From Treponema sp. (lineage in GTDB: Bacteria > Spirochaetota > Spirochaetia > Treponematales > Treponemataceae), in NCBI GenBank assembly GCA_012520945.1, contig JAAYNH010000062.1, positions 1-40,885 on the forward strand: a stretch of DNA of 40,885 nucleotides. The letters are read 5' to 3'. The notes beneath the pieces are model-generated. The model saw only the letters and a program-made list of their open reading frames with translations, was not told the DNA's origin and searched no databases. Position 1 is the stretch's first letter, and the number at the start of each line of letters is the position of its first letter. The position numbers and the translations under genes are program-made. Positions 1 through 8,412 of this stretch are shown in pieces.

Positions 1-315
1 CGCAAAGAAATGGAAAAACTTTGTCATAACTACGGTTCTCTTTTTATCGGTCATGAAAGTGCCGAAGTTCTTGGTGATTATTCTGCAGGCTTAAATCACA
101 CCTTACCTACTTCCGGAAGTGCTCGTTTTACCGGCGGACTTTCTGTTCGTATGTTTTTAAAAACAGTTACAACTTTACGCATCGAACCACGTACTGACGG
201 TTCCATGGCTGCAGGTGCAAAACGTTCCGCTCAAGTTGCAGAAACATTAGGTAAAGCAGAAGGACTTATTGCACACTCACGTGCCGCAACGTATCGATTG
301 CATAATGATAATTAA
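1..315 (+). CDS. hisD: Histidinol dehydrogenase, C-terminal part (5' end outside window)
   Basis: The reading frame is open from base 1 and ends at TAA 313-315, so only about the last 104 residues are present. HisD oxidises L-histidinol to L-histidine with two NAD+ in the cytoplasm. The visible segment has the family's C-terminal signature: GHESAEVLGDYSAGLNHTLP, then PTSGSARFTGGLSV and the closing GLIAHSRAA. This matches the GLSV and E..AHA blocks seen near the end of HisD proteins. The gene overlaps the start of hflX by 11 bases, so the two are probably co-transcribed. No other his gene is visible, and the active-site Zn and His residues lie mostly upstream of the window. Confidence 0.85.
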   Translation, partial: RKEMEKLCHNYGSLFIGHESAEVLGDYSAGLNHTLPTSGSARFTGGLSVRMFLKTVTTLRIEPRTDGSMAAGAKRSAQVAETLGKAEGLIAHSRAATYRLHNDN

Positions 316-1573
316 CTTACAAGAAGAAAATCGCAAAGCAAAGGCATTTCTCGTGGGAGAAACTTCCCTTAATGAACTTACAGGACTTGTTGAAACATTA
401 GGTATGGAAATTTCTGGTCATATGATTTTATCGCGACGTACATTTTCTGCTACATATGCAATCGGTTCCGGCAAAGCACAGGAAATTATAGATACGGCAA
501 AAGAATACGAAAGCGAATGCATTATCTTTGACTTTGAGTTATCTCCTACACAACAACGCAACTGGGAAAAGTTAGGTAACATTCCTGTTTTTGACAGACA
601 TGAAACTATTATAAGAATTTTTGCCGACAGAGCACGAACAAAAGAAGCTGTAATACAAGTAGAATTAGCTAAGCTAAATTATGCTTTGCCACGTCTGGCT
701 CACACATACGGAGATATGGCTAGACAACGCGGAGGTTCTTATGGTTCAAAAGGAACGGGCGAAACTCAATTACAACTTGACAAACGTAGCATTTCAGAGA
801 AAATTGAAAAACTAAAAATAGAACTTGAAAAAGTTATAAAAGAACGAGAAACAAACAGAAAGAAACGCGAAAAAATCCCTCTTCCTACTTGTGCACTTGT
901 TGGTTACACAAATGCAGGAAAGTCAAGTTTGCTTAATGCTTTGACTGGTGCCGATGTTTTTGTTGAAGACAAACTTTTTGCTACATTAGACCCTACAACG
1001 CGTAGACTTTCCCTTGCCGGAAGCTCGGGCATTTTACTCACGGATACAGTTGGTTTTATTAGTAACTTGCCACATAACCTCATCGATGCTTTCAAATCCA
1101 CTTTGGAAGAAGCGGTTCGTGCTAACTTGCTTTTAGTCGTTTTAGACGCCTCCGATAACAATGCAACACAACACCATGAAGCTGTAATGCAAGTTTTAAG
1201 TGAAATTGGTGCACTTGAACATAAACAAATTATTATTTTAAATAAAATTGACGAATGTGAATCTATTCAATTAAATAATCTAAGGCATAAATTTCCAAAT
1301 GCAGTTTGCGTAAGTGCAAAAACTAAAGAAGGTTTTTCAATTCTTGTTGAAAATATTCTTTTAGAATTATACGGTGAATCACAAAATTTTGTGTTGCCTT
1401 ATTTTGACAAAAACGGAAAGGACTCAAATATCTCAACCATTTTACAGGAAATTAGACAAATCGGCGTTTTAGAAAATACAAAGTGGTTGGAAGACGGCGT
1501 TTATATAAACGCACGCCTTCCGGTAGACTCAAAGGTTTACAAATCAATCAACCTTTTATTGCACGAACACTAA
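305..1573 (+). CDS. hflX: GTPase HflX, ribosome-splitting factor
   Basis: HflX is a translation GTPase-like protein that binds 50S/70S ribosomes and splits stalled ones. The protein has the N-terminal HflX domain, the glycine-rich GSKGTGETQLQLDKR segment, a coiled region, then a G domain with P-loop GYTNAGKSS, switch DPTTRR, G3 DTVGF and G4 NKID. Length (about 422 aa) is normal. I prefer ATG 305, where the N-terminus (MIINLQEENRKAKAFLVG) looks native. A TTG at 269 with a GAAGGA just upstream would add 12 residues. It overlaps hisD by 11 bases, and its 3' end overlaps the convergent serA by 26 bases. Confidence 0.9.
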   Translation: MIINLQEENRKAKAFLVGETSLNELTGLVETLGMEISGHMILSRRTFSATYAIGSGKAQEIIDTAKEYESECIIFDFELSPTQQRNWEKLGNIPVFDRHETIIRIFADRARTKEAVIQVELAKLNYALPRLAHTYGDMARQRGGSYGSKGTGETQLQLDKRSISEKIEKLKIELEKVIKERETNRKKREKIPLPTCALVGYTNAGKSSLLNALTGADVFVEDKLFATLDPTTRRLSLAGSSGILLTDTVGFISNLPHNLIDAFKSTLEEAVRANLLLVVLDASDNNATQHHEAVMQVLSEIGALEHKQIIILNKIDECESIQLNNLRHKFPNAVCVSAKTKEGFSILVENILLELYGESQNFVLPYFDKNGKDSNISTILQEIRQIGVLENTKWLEDGVYINARLPVDSKVYKSINLLLHEH

Positions 1574-2726
1574 CAACGCCTTCAATTGATTTCAAGTTAG
1601 TAATAACTTCATCTGTCGCCGGCGTTTCAACGTCAATAATATTATAAGCAATATCGGCACGATTTTGATTTACCATTGCGGAGATATTCATTTTTTCAGC
1701 TGCTAAAACTGTCGTAATTTGACCAACCATGTTCGGAATGTTTCTGTTTGCAATACAAAGACGCGTTCCGCCGGCAGGAATTGGATCATCAATTTTACAT
1801 TTTGGAAAGTTTACACTGTTTACGATATTTCCCTGTTCTAAAAAAGAACGAAGTTGTTCAACTGCCATTCTAGCACAATTTTTTTCGGCTTCCGGTGTTG
1901 AAGCACCTAAGTGTGGTAAACAAATTACTTTGTCATTTTTCAGTAAATCTTCATCAACAAAATCGCTGACAAAAGATGCAACTTTTCCGGAATCCAAAGC
2001 GTCCAGCATGTCTTTGTTCACAACAAGTCCACCACGTGCTAAGTTAATCACGCGAACATTCTTTTTCATAATGCGAAGTTTTTCTGCATTAATTAAACCT
2101 TTAGTATCGTTTGTTTGTGGCACATGAATTGTTATATAATCGGATTTAGCCAAAAGCGAATCCAAACTTTCAGCTTTTAAAACTGCACGTGACAAAGACC
2201 ATGCTGAGTCAATGGAAATATAAGGATCATAGCCGATTACTTCCATGCCTAGACCAACAGCAGTATTTGCAACCATAACACCAATTGCTCCTAAACCGAT
2301 AACACCAAGAGTTTTACCATTCAACTCCGGCCCCACAAACTGACTTTTGCCTTTTTCAGCAAGCTCCGGAATTTCATCGCCTTTTCCCGCTAATCCTTTA
2401 ACCCATTCATTTGCGGCAACAACAGGACGGCTAGACATCAAAAGTGCTAATATCACCAATTCTTTTACCGCATTAGCATTAGCACCCGGCGTATTAAAAA
2501 CTACAACACCTTTTTCGGTCATGGATTGAATTGGTATATTATTTGTTCCGGCACCTGCACGTGCTACCGCTTTTACACTAGCAGGAATTTCCATAGAATG
2601 CATATCGGCAGAGCGTAAAAGAATTGCATCAGGATTCATCATTTCTGAAGCAATTTCATAATCATCACGCGGTAAAAGGCTCAAACCTTCTCCTGAAATT
2701 TTATTTAATGTCTGAATTTTAAACAT
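1548..2726 (-). CDS. serA: D-3-phosphoglycerate dehydrogenase with C-terminal ACT domain
   Basis: Catalyses the first step of serine synthesis, 3-phosphoglycerate to 3-phosphohydroxypyruvate with NAD+. The 392-aa protein has the 2-hydroxyacid dehydrogenase fold, the Rossmann motif GLGAIG, and the catalytic triad residues in NLARGG (Arg), FVDEDL (Glu) and LPHLGAST (His). A C-terminal ACT domain begins around RLCIANRNIPNMVGQI and suggests feedback control by serine. It lacks the large extra domain of long-type SerA. The start at 2726 has AAGGA upstream. It is the last gene of the rex-serC-serA operon, 18 bases after serC. The final 26 bases overlap the 3' end of hflX on the other strand. Confidence 0.95.
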   Translation of the reverse strand: MFKIQTLNKISGEGLSLLPRDDYEIASEMMNPDAILLRSADMHSMEIPASVKAVARAGAGTNNIPIQSMTEKGVVVFNTPGANANAVKELVILALLMSSRPVVAANEWVKGLAGKGDEIPELAEKGKSQFVGPELNGKTLGVIGLGAIGVMVANTAVGLGMEVIGYDPYISIDSAWSLSRAVLKAESLDSLLAKSDYITIHVPQTNDTKGLINAEKLRIMKKNVRVINLARGGLVVNKDMLDALDSGKVASFVSDFVDEDLLKNDKVICLPHLGASTPEAEKNCARMAVEQLRSFLEQGNIVNSVNFPKCKIDDPIPAGGTRLCIANRNIPNMVGQITTVLAAEKMNISAMVNQNRADIAYNIIDVETPATDEVITNLKSIEGVVSVRAIKG

Positions 2727-2744
2727 ATGTTTTTCCTTATCTTT

Positions 2745-3836
2745 TTAGTTTTCTTTAGCAAACTCTTCCATATATGCAATCAACGCTTTAACACCTTCAA
2801 GGCTCATTGCATTATAAATTGATGCACGCATTCCGCCTACTAATCGATGCCCTGCTAAATTTACCAAACCTTTAGCTGTTGCACCTGTTACAAATTTTTT
2901 GTTAATTTCAGTTGCTTTATCACCATCATATTTTGTCAAAAAAGGAACATTCATTAATGACCTACTACCTTTTTCTACTGTGGCATGATAAAAATTACTT
3001 GAATCCAAATAATTATATAAAAGTTCGGCTTTTTCAATATTGCGTTTTGCCATACCTTTTGCACCGCCATTTGCTTTAATCCATTTAAGCACTTTGCCCA
3101 TCATATAAATTGAATAACATGGAGGTGTGTTATACATTGAACCGTTTTCGCTATGAATATTATATTGTAACATTGTTGGTGTATTTTCCACAGGTAATGT
3201 TTCAGGAATTAAATCTTCACGAATAATTACCAAAGTAACACCCGCTGGTGCTAAATTTTTTTGTGCTCCGGCATAAATAATGCCAAACTTGCTTACATCA
3301 AGCGGCTCGGAAAAAATACAACTTGATGCATCCGTTACTAAAGGAATATCACCTGTTTCAGGAAGATATGCCCATTTTGTACCCATAATCGTATTATTTA
3401 GCGTAATATGAACATAATCATAATCGCCTGTAATTTTTTCAATTTTAGGAATGTAATTAAAGTTTTTATCTTCACTTGATGCCACTACATCAACATCAAG
3501 ATATTTTTTTGCTTCAGAAATTGCTTTTTTTGACCAAACACCGGTATTCACATATGCTGCCTTACCTTTCTTTTTTAGATTCATTGGAACCATGGCAAAT
3601 TGCATACTAGCACCGCCTTGTAAAAATAAAACCTTGTAATTTGCAGGAATATTCATCAACTCACGAACTAACGCTTCACATTCTTTAATAATAGGTTCAT
3701 ATGCTTTAGAACGATGACTCATTTCCATTACACTTTGACCTGTACCATTGCAATCAAGCATTTCATCTGCCGCTTCACGTAAAACTTCTTCCGGTAATTG
3801 AGAAGGACCTGCTGAAAAATTATAAACTCTGTTCAT
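2745..3836 (-). CDS. serC: Phosphoserine aminotransferase
   Basis: PLP-dependent class V aminotransferase that converts 3-phosphohydroxypyruvate and glutamate to O-phosphoserine, the second step of serine synthesis. The N-terminus MNRVYNFSAGPSQLPEEVL is diagnostic for SerC. The PLP-binding lysine is in YAGAQKNLAPAG, and the family motifs SVMEMSHRS and NVPFLTK are present. Length (363 aa) is normal. The start has GAGGAAAAA just upstream. It lies between rex and serA with 18-base gaps on both sides, clearly one transcription unit. The phosphoserine phosphatase (serB) is not in the window. Confidence 0.96.
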   Translation of the reverse strand: MNRVYNFSAGPSQLPEEVLREAADEMLDCNGTGQSVMEMSHRSKAYEPIIKECEALVRELMNIPANYKVLFLQGGASMQFAMVPMNLKKKGKAAYVNTGVWSKKAISEAKKYLDVDVVASSEDKNFNYIPKIEKITGDYDYVHITLNNTIMGTKWAYLPETGDIPLVTDASSCIFSEPLDVSKFGIIYAGAQKNLAPAGVTLVIIREDLIPETLPVENTPTMLQYNIHSENGSMYNTPPCYSIYMMGKVLKWIKANGGAKGMAKRNIEKAELLYNYLDSSNFYHATVEKGSRSLMNVPFLTKYDGDKATEINKKFVTGATAKGLVNLAGHRLVGGMRASIYNAMSLEGVKALIAYMEEFAKEN

Positions 3837-3854
3837 TTTTTTCCTCTTATAATT

Positions 3855-4475
3855 TTAGTTTTTTGCATGCAAAGATGCAATTTTTTGCAAGGCATCAATT
3901 AATGAAATATTTTCCACAATAGCATCTTCTCCAACAGATAAAATTGCAGAAGTATAATTAACTATGCCTTTAATACCGAATCCGGCAAGTTTAGTAGCAA
4001 CATCTTGAGCCACTTTCCCCGGAACAGCAAGAATTGCCAACTCAATGCCTTCTTGCTTAATCACATTTTGCATTTGACCTGTGGGATAAAGCGGAAATGG
4101 TGCCGTCAAAATTTCGGTACGATTAACACTTGAGTCAAAACCTGCCACAATTTTATAAGATTTTCCAAAATCAAAATCAATCAAGGCAGAACCTAATTTC
4201 CCTAAGCCTACAATGCAACATTTTTTTACACCCTCAGTTATACCAAGTTCTGCTCCTATTGCATTTTTAAGCAAAACTATGTCATAACCCGCCTTTGTAG
4301 AACATTCAGTTTTTAAATGCGAAATATCACGGCGGATTGTATAACTGGACCAACCTGTAAGGTTTTGAATTTCAGAAGAAGTAATAAATTGACGCGAATC
4401 ATTTTCTATATGTTCCAAAAGACGAGCAAGCTGAATGAGCCGCTCTCTTGCCGGCTTGGAAATAGTTTGTTTCAT
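3855..4475 (-). CDS. rex: Redox-sensing transcriptional repressor Rex
   Basis: Rex binds operators of the type TTGTGA-N6-TCACAA when NADH/NAD+ is low and leaves the DNA when NADH binds. The 206-aa protein has an N-terminal winged helix (about residues 1-80, with TGWSSYTIRRDISHL as recognition region), a Rossmann NADH site CIVGLGKLGSAL, and the C-terminal swapped helix SLIDALQKIA. ATG 4475 has AAAGGAAAG upstream. It is first in an operon with serC and serA. Two matching operators flank its promoter, so autoregulation and control of the two serine genes are expected. The coupling is functionally sensible because SerA reduces NAD+. Confidence 0.93.
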   Translation of the reverse strand: MKQTISKPARERLIQLARLLEHIENDSRQFITSSEIQNLTGWSSYTIRRDISHLKTECSTKAGYDIVLLKNAIGAELGITEGVKKCCIVGLGKLGSALIDFDFGKSYKIVAGFDSSVNRTEILTAPFPLYPTGQMQNVIKQEGIELAILAVPGKVAQDVATKLAGFGIKGIVNYTSAILSVGEDAIVENISLIDALQKIASLHAKN

Positions 4476-4489
4476 TACTTTCCTTTATT

Positions 4490-4507
4490 CTGTGAATTTT
4501 TTCACAA
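4490..4507. promoter_or_regulatory. Rex operator, downstream site
   Basis: The sequence cTGTGAatttttTCACAA is an inverted repeat that matches the published Rex consensus TTGTGA-N6-TCACAA at 11 of 12 arm positions. It lies between the predicted rex promoter and the rex start codon, where a bound repressor would block initiation or clearance. It is the closer of two sites, 67 bp from the second. Confidence 0.75.
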
Positions 4508-4520
4508 CCTTAATGTAAAT

Positions 4521-4549
4521 AATATATCAGATAAAAAAACTTTGCACAA
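4521..4549 (-). promoter_or_regulatory. Promoter of rex-serC-serA
   Basis: On the minus strand, TTGTGC (4549-4544), a 17-base spacer and TATATT (4526-4521) form a good sigma-70-type promoter. The predicted start is near 4514, about 40 bases ahead of rex. Rex-type operators lie on both sides. Confidence 0.6.
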
Positions 4550-4556
4550 GTAGTTT

Positions 4557-4574
4557 TTGTGAAATTTTTCACTT
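4557..4574. promoter_or_regulatory. Rex operator, upstream site
   Basis: TTGTGAaattttTCACtt matches the Rex consensus at 10 of 12 arm positions. It sits just upstream of the -35 box of the rex promoter and touches the mcp stop codon. With the 4490-4507 site it brackets the promoter, an arrangement that could allow cooperative or looped binding. Confidence 0.6.
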
Positions 4575-6469
4575 TAAATTTGATATTTCTGGATAGATTT
4601 TTGCATTATCTCAACTGCATTTGAGTTTTTATTTACAGTTTCTTCAACTTGACGTATGCTTAAAACTATATTATCGCCTGCATTTTGGTTTTCTTCAACA
4701 GCACCCGAAACTTGTTCTGCAGAATTAACAACAGTCTCCATCATGCTTTTTATATTATCAGCATATTCAGATTGTTTTTCTACTAATTCATGAATTGCTT
4801 GCGTTGCTTCAACCATTTCCGCCGTTGCGTCCATTGTTTCTTTTGCTCCGACCTCTTGTTCTTCCATAGCTCTGGAAATTGTTTGAATTAAGCTGGAGTT
4901 TTTTTCAACATTTTCGGCAATCATCTTAAAAGCATCTCCCGCTTCTTCAATTGCCTGAACACCACCGTCTATTTTATCAACCATTGAACGAATATGGAGC
5001 TGAATATCCTTTGCACTTTTAGCTGAAGAAGCGGCCAACGTTCGCACCTCATCTGCAACAACAGCAAAACCCGCACCAAATTCTCCGGCATGAGCTGCTT
5101 CAATTGCGGCATTCATTGACAAAAGATTCGTTTGTGAAGCAATTTTTTGAATTACCTTAACTATTTCCTGAACTTCCACAGAAGATTTTTGAATTTCCAA
5201 AATTGATTTTATGGCTTTTGTAATGGAATTATTTCCTTTTTCTGTTGTAGAAGAAAGCTCATCAGAAACAACATCGGCTTTTTTAGTCATATCGGCAACA
5301 GACGCAATATTTGCAGCCATTTGTGTTATTGACGCAGAACTTTGCTGAACGGATGAACTTTGTTCATGAACGTGTTTTTCTACAGTACGAATACCTTGAT
5401 AAAGACTGTGCACATCTTTATCAGCAGCTAAAATAAGTTTATTTTGTCTATTACATTCTTCATTAATTTTACATCGCGTATCATCCATTCCTGTTAATGC
5501 AAATGACGCATTTGAAACAACCATTGAAAGAACACCTGCAGATTTTCCGACAACATCGGTTTTTTCTTGCATATTTTTTAACATATTTCCAAATTCTTCC
5601 ATATGTACATTAATAATGTGCACTAACTCACCTACATCATCTATCACTGTAATATCTATTCTGGAAACCATATCACCTTTTGCAGCTATATCACTCAAAA
5701 ATTGTGAACTATTATTAATTCTTTTTTTATATCCTTGCAAAATGAGCCACAAAGGAGCAGCGGAAAAACTCATTGATAAAATCGTACTTACAACGCCCCA
5801 ACCTAAATAATACGAAAGAGCATTTTGCACCGGTTGCGTTTCTTGTACATTTATTATTTCAAAAGACACAGACAAAGTATTAACAGCTAACATAATCATA
5901 GAAGCAGTCACCATAATCATAACTTTTTTGTCTATATTCATGGATTTATATTTTAAAAACGGTTCAATATCATGAATTTTTAAAACGGTTTTATAAGGAG
6001 TAATTAATTCCACAAATGAAAAAATCATACTCAAAGCACAAACAGTGCCAATTGATATAGCCTGAAACATAGTGATAACAACTCTCAAAAAATGATATTC
6101 ACGTACTCCGGTAGCAATTTCAATTCCTAAAACTATAGCTTGACCAATAAAAAAACCTAGTAAACATGCACCAACCGTTACTAAATTTACTTTGTTTGCT
6201 ATTTTCAAAGACATTACTCTTTCATCATCGCTTGGTTCATATCCTGCTTTAACTTTTTTTAGTAATTTATCAAAAGGAAAAGTTATTTTTCGCACAATAA
6301 TTATTGTAATAATTGCAATAATTATTGTTGCTCCCATGGTTGTCGGTAAACCCGGCATATAATCTTCCAGCGTTCTATAAAGAAACTGCATTGCGTACCA
6401 TCGTAAAAAAAGAACGGCAATAATAACATTAGGAATAAAAACGGCAATATATTTTCTAAAAGATGACAT
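4574..6469 (-). CDS. Methyl-accepting chemotaxis protein with six predicted membrane helices
   Basis: Transmembrane chemoreceptor that signals to CheA/CheW. The 631-aa protein has about six hydrophobic helices in its N-terminal 245 residues (near 8-28, 47-60, 96-116, 129-152, 183-203 and 222-244) and no large periplasmic sensor domain. A HAMP-like linker follows (about 246-300), then a long coiled-coil signalling domain with the conserved hairpin tip ([15 protein letters not shown], then [13 protein letters not shown]). The start has AAAAGGAG five bases ahead. The multi-helix input suggests sensing within or near the membrane; the ligand cannot be read. Its end lies against the upstream Rex site of the next operon, but it has its own promoter. 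Confidence 0.9.
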   Translation of the reverse strand: MSSFRKYIAVFIPNVIIAVLFLRWYAMQFLYRTLEDYMPGLPTTMGATIIIAIITIIIVRKITFPFDKLLKKVKAGYEPSDDERVMSLKIANKVNLVTVGACLLGFFIGQAIVLGIEIATGVREYHFLRVVITMFQAISIGTVCALSMIFSFVELITPYKTVLKIHDIEPFLKYKSMNIDKKVMIMVTASMIMLAVNTLSVSFEIINVQETQPVQNALSYYLGWGVVSTILSMSFSAAPLWLILQGYKKRINNSSQFLSDIAAKGDMVSRIDITVIDDVGELVHIINVHMEEFGNMLKNMQEKTDVVGKSAGVLSMVVSNASFALTGMDDTRCKINEECNRQNKLILAADKDVHSLYQGIRTVEKHVHEQSSSVQQSSASITQMAANIASVADMTKKADVVSDELSSTTEKGNNSITKAIKSILEIQKSSVEVQEIVKVIQKIASQTNLLSMNAAIEAAHAGEFGAGFAVVADEVRTLAASSAKSAKDIQLHIRSMVDKIDGGVQAIEEAGDAFKMIAENVEKNSSLIQTISRAMEEQEVGAKETMDATAEMVEATQAIHELVEKQSEYADNIKSMMETVVNSAEQVSGAVEENQNAGDNIVLSIRQVEETVNKNSNAVEIMQKSIQKYQI

Positions 6470-6498
6470 AAAAACTCCTTTTTCAGAATATCGTACAT

Positions 6499-6507
6499 AT
6501 TATATCA
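6499..6507 (-). promoter_or_regulatory. Extended -10 promoter of the MCP gene
   Basis: On the minus strand TGaTATAAT reads as an extended -10 element (TG 6507-6506, TATAAT 6504-6499). No strong -35 is seen. The start would fall near 6492, about 23 bases ahead of the MCP start codon, leaving room for its AAGGAG ribosome site. Confidence 0.55.
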
Positions 6508-6517
6508 CACATTTCGC

Positions 6518-6547
6518 TTGCAGAAAACAATAAAAATAAGATATTAT
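6518..6547 (+). promoter_or_regulatory. Promoter of the cation antiporter gene
   Basis: TTGCAG (6518-6523), an 18-base spacer and TATTAT (6542-6547). The predicted start is about 6554, two bases before the ATG at 6556. That would make the longer form of the antiporter leaderless, or give a 60-base leader for the ATG at 6616. Confidence 0.5.
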
Positions 6548-6615
6548 TTATAATTATGTTATATTTTTATATTGATAATATCATTGGAGCTATTCCTCAC
6601 GACTTTGGGGGTATC

Positions 6616-7596
6616 ATGCTTCTCTTTCTCATAATCGCAATCTCCATAGTAGTGCTTGGAAAAGGTTCCGATATTCTAGTTGATAATGCCGTTAAACTTT
6701 CTCTCAAATGGGGCGTACCAAAAATGATTATCGGTGCCACAATTGTAAGTCTTGGAACTACTTTGCCTGAATTTTCCGTTTCTGTCATGTCAGCCATTAA
6801 CGGCTTGCCGGGTATTGCTCTCGGCAATGCAGTTGGCTCCGTCATTTGTAACACAGGGCTAATTATAGGAATTGCATCTATCCTTAATCCTTTACCTTTC
6901 AAAAAAGATATAATTGACAGCCAAAGTTTTTTTCAACTTGCCTCCGGCATTTTATTAATTATATCTAGCTTGCTGGATGTTTTTGTAACAAGGATGAATC
7001 CATTTAACGAAGGAAGTATTTTACCGCAATGGATAGGCTTTGTTTTTTTAAGCCTACTTTTTATTCATATCATAATGATTATTAAATCTGCAAAGCTTTC
7101 CGGGTTTGAGCAGGAGGTTAACAGTGCCGATAAAACGCCTATGCTAACTATTTTATTTCAATTGCTTTTGGGCATCATTTTAATTATTCTTTCTTCAAAA
7201 ATACTAATTCCGTCTGTAAAAGAATTTGCTCAGTGCATACATATTCCGGATTCAGTTATTGCCGCCACAGTTGTTGCTTTTGGAACATCTTTACCGGAGC
7301 TTATTACGGCAATCACAGCTTCTCGTAAAGGACACGGAGACTTAGTTCTCGGTAACATTTTAGGTGCAAATGTTTTAAATATTCTTTTTGTGATTGGCAC
7401 ATCTGTCACAATAAAACATGCAGGCCTTAATGTAGATAAAAGATTTTTCATAGTTCAATTTCCCGCAATGCTTTTTATTTTACTAATTTTTCACGGCGGG
7501 GTAAACTTATCTAAAGGTAGTATAAAACGTCCCGTTGGAATAATTTTACTTGTTACATACATAATGGTGATAATTTCCAGTTATATCTTTGCATAA
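6616..7596 (+). CDS. CaCA-family Ca2+/cation antiporter (YrbG-like)
   Basis: Inner-membrane Na+/Ca2+-type exchanger. It has the two inverted alpha repeats of the family: repeat 1 GATIVSLGTTLPEFSVSV with GNAVGSVICNTGL, and repeat 2 AATVVAFGTSLPELITA with LGNILGANVLNILFV. These hold the acidic and polar ion-binding residues. About ten hydrophobic helices are present. I prefer ATG 6616 because MLLFLIIAISIVVLGKGSD matches the usual family N-terminus and GGGGG precedes it. An in-frame ATG at 6556, just after a predicted promoter, would add 20 residues. Exported ion (Ca2+ or another cation) is inferred from the family only. Confidence 0.88.
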   Translation: MLLFLIIAISIVVLGKGSDILVDNAVKLSLKWGVPKMIIGATIVSLGTTLPEFSVSVMSAINGLPGIALGNAVGSVICNTGLIIGIASILNPLPFKKDIIDSQSFFQLASGILLIISSLLDVFVTRMNPFNEGSILPQWIGFVFLSLLFIHIIMIIKSAKLSGFEQEVNSADKTPMLTILFQLLLGIILIILSSKILIPSVKEFAQCIHIPDSVIAATVVAFGTSLPELITAITASRKGHGDLVLGNILGANVLNILFVIGTSVTIKHAGLNVDKRFFIVQFPAMLFILLIFHGGVNLSKGSIKRPVGIILLVTYIMVIISSYIFA

Positions 7597-7609
7597 GTTT
7601 TTTCAAAAA

Positions 7610-8254
7610 TCAATTTGCTTTTAATTTGTTTACGGAAGTTGTTTTTTTTGTAGGCTTCTTTTTTGGAGAACTTGCAGCTATTGAAAGCAAACTGCCAACA
7701 AAGCCTCCTGTAATTTGAGAAATCAAAGAAAACTGTTTTTTGTAAATTATCAAATTAATCTCTTTAGTAACAAAAAGCAAAAAAGCAAAAAGCATAAAAA
7801 CATTCACTTCTTTACGATTTTCCGCCGGAAATGTTATTAATAAGAAAAACATCCATATAACACAATCAAGACCGAAACAAATATCACTCATAAAAGATGC
7901 ATTTACAATGCCTGTTACTAAGGAACAAACTAAACACATTACTAGAGTAAAACCCGAACCAAAACGATGTTCAACATCAGGTGCAAGAAAAATCAAAAAT
8001 AAGCAATTAACTGAAAGTGGGACAAAATCTTTACTACCAAAGATATGCAACAGAAAACGAATGTAATGCAAAATTTCTTTTGGCTCAAATGCATTTTTTG
8101 TGCCCATTTTGCTCGGAGCTGAAAAAACAGAAAAGAAATTTTCAGTATTAATGAAATTTTGCATTAAATGTACAAATAATGAAATAAAAACTAAAAAAGT
8201 AATAACAGGAGTAACAGAGTCAAAAGATAATTTAAAAGAAGTTTTTTTTGCCAT
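7610..8254 (-). CDS. Rhomboid-fold membrane protein lacking catalytic residues (pseudoprotease)
   Basis: A 214-aa, roughly six-helix protein with a basic C-terminal tail (KKKPTKKTT). By eye it aligns with GlpG: VNCLFLIFL and DVEHRFGSGF match the N154 and VEKRLGSGK region, and ITGGFVGSLL matches HIAGLAVGL. Every key catalytic position differs: the oxyanion His is Pro79, the nucleophile Ser of GxSG is Asp130 (FGLDC), and the general-base His is Gln180. It is therefore probably not a protease and may be a binding or quality-control protein, as with iRhoms and Derlins. I use ATG 8254; a longer TTG start would run through a terminator stem. It lies directly behind a predicted small RNA. It ends 14 bases from the convergent antiporter gene. 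Confidence 0.7.
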   Translation of the reverse strand: MAKKTSFKLSFDSVTPVITFLVFISLFVHLMQNFINTENFFSVFSAPSKMGTKNAFEPKEILHYIRFLLHIFGSKDFVPLSVNCLFLIFLAPDVEHRFGSGFTLVMCLVCSLVTGIVNASFMSDICFGLDCVIWMFFLLITFPAENRKEVNVFMLFAFLLFVTKEINLIIYKKQFSLISQITGGFVGSLLSIAASSPKKKPTKKTTSVNKLKAN

Positions 8255-8280
8255 AATGCAATTGTATAATATTTTTAGAC

Positions 8281-8377
8281 AAAAAAAAAGGGCTTTCTTA
8301 ATAACCAACGATTAGAAAGAAAGCCCCCGTCCAGCAAGCCGGACATCGGAGAGAGTTTATCAGCTTATTTACAAGCT
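8281..8377 (-). ncRNA. Predicted ~97-nt small RNA or terminated leader with CU-rich linker
   Basis: Starting about seven bases after a consensus promoter, the minus-strand transcript would fold into a small hairpin (AGCTT/AAGCT, 8377-8362), an unpaired linker with ACTCTCTCC (8356-8348), a GTCCGG/CTGGAC hairpin (8344-8329), and a perfect 10-bp terminator stem (GGGCTTTCTT 326-317 side paired with 299-290) followed by nine U residues. It could be a free small RNA or an attenuated leader of the rhomboid-like gene that begins 27 bases downstream. It resembles no riboswitch, SRP, 6S or tmRNA family I can recognise. Confidence 0.55.
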
Positions 8378-8383
8378 ATGTTT

Positions 8384-8412
8384 AATATACATCAATTATT
8401 TTTTTTTGTCAA
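8384..8412 (-). promoter_or_regulatory. Consensus promoter of the predicted small RNA
   Basis: On the minus strand TTGACA (8412-8407), a 17-base spacer and TATATT (8389-8384). The -35 is perfect and the spacing is optimal. A long run of A-tracts lies directly upstream on the same strand and could act as an UP element. Confidence 0.7.

Noticed and set aside
6556-6615. N-terminal 20 residues of the longer antiporter frame as part of the protein
   Set aside because: They do not match the family and an ATG with GGGGG upstream exists at 6616; however a leaderless start at 6556 cannot be excluded.
8279-8353. A 23-codon open frame (ATG TCC GGC TTG...) running through the 8.3-kb RNA on the minus strand
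   Set aside because: It has no ribosome site (the preceding bases are CU-rich), its codons cover the terminator stem and U run, and the peptide is not recognisable.
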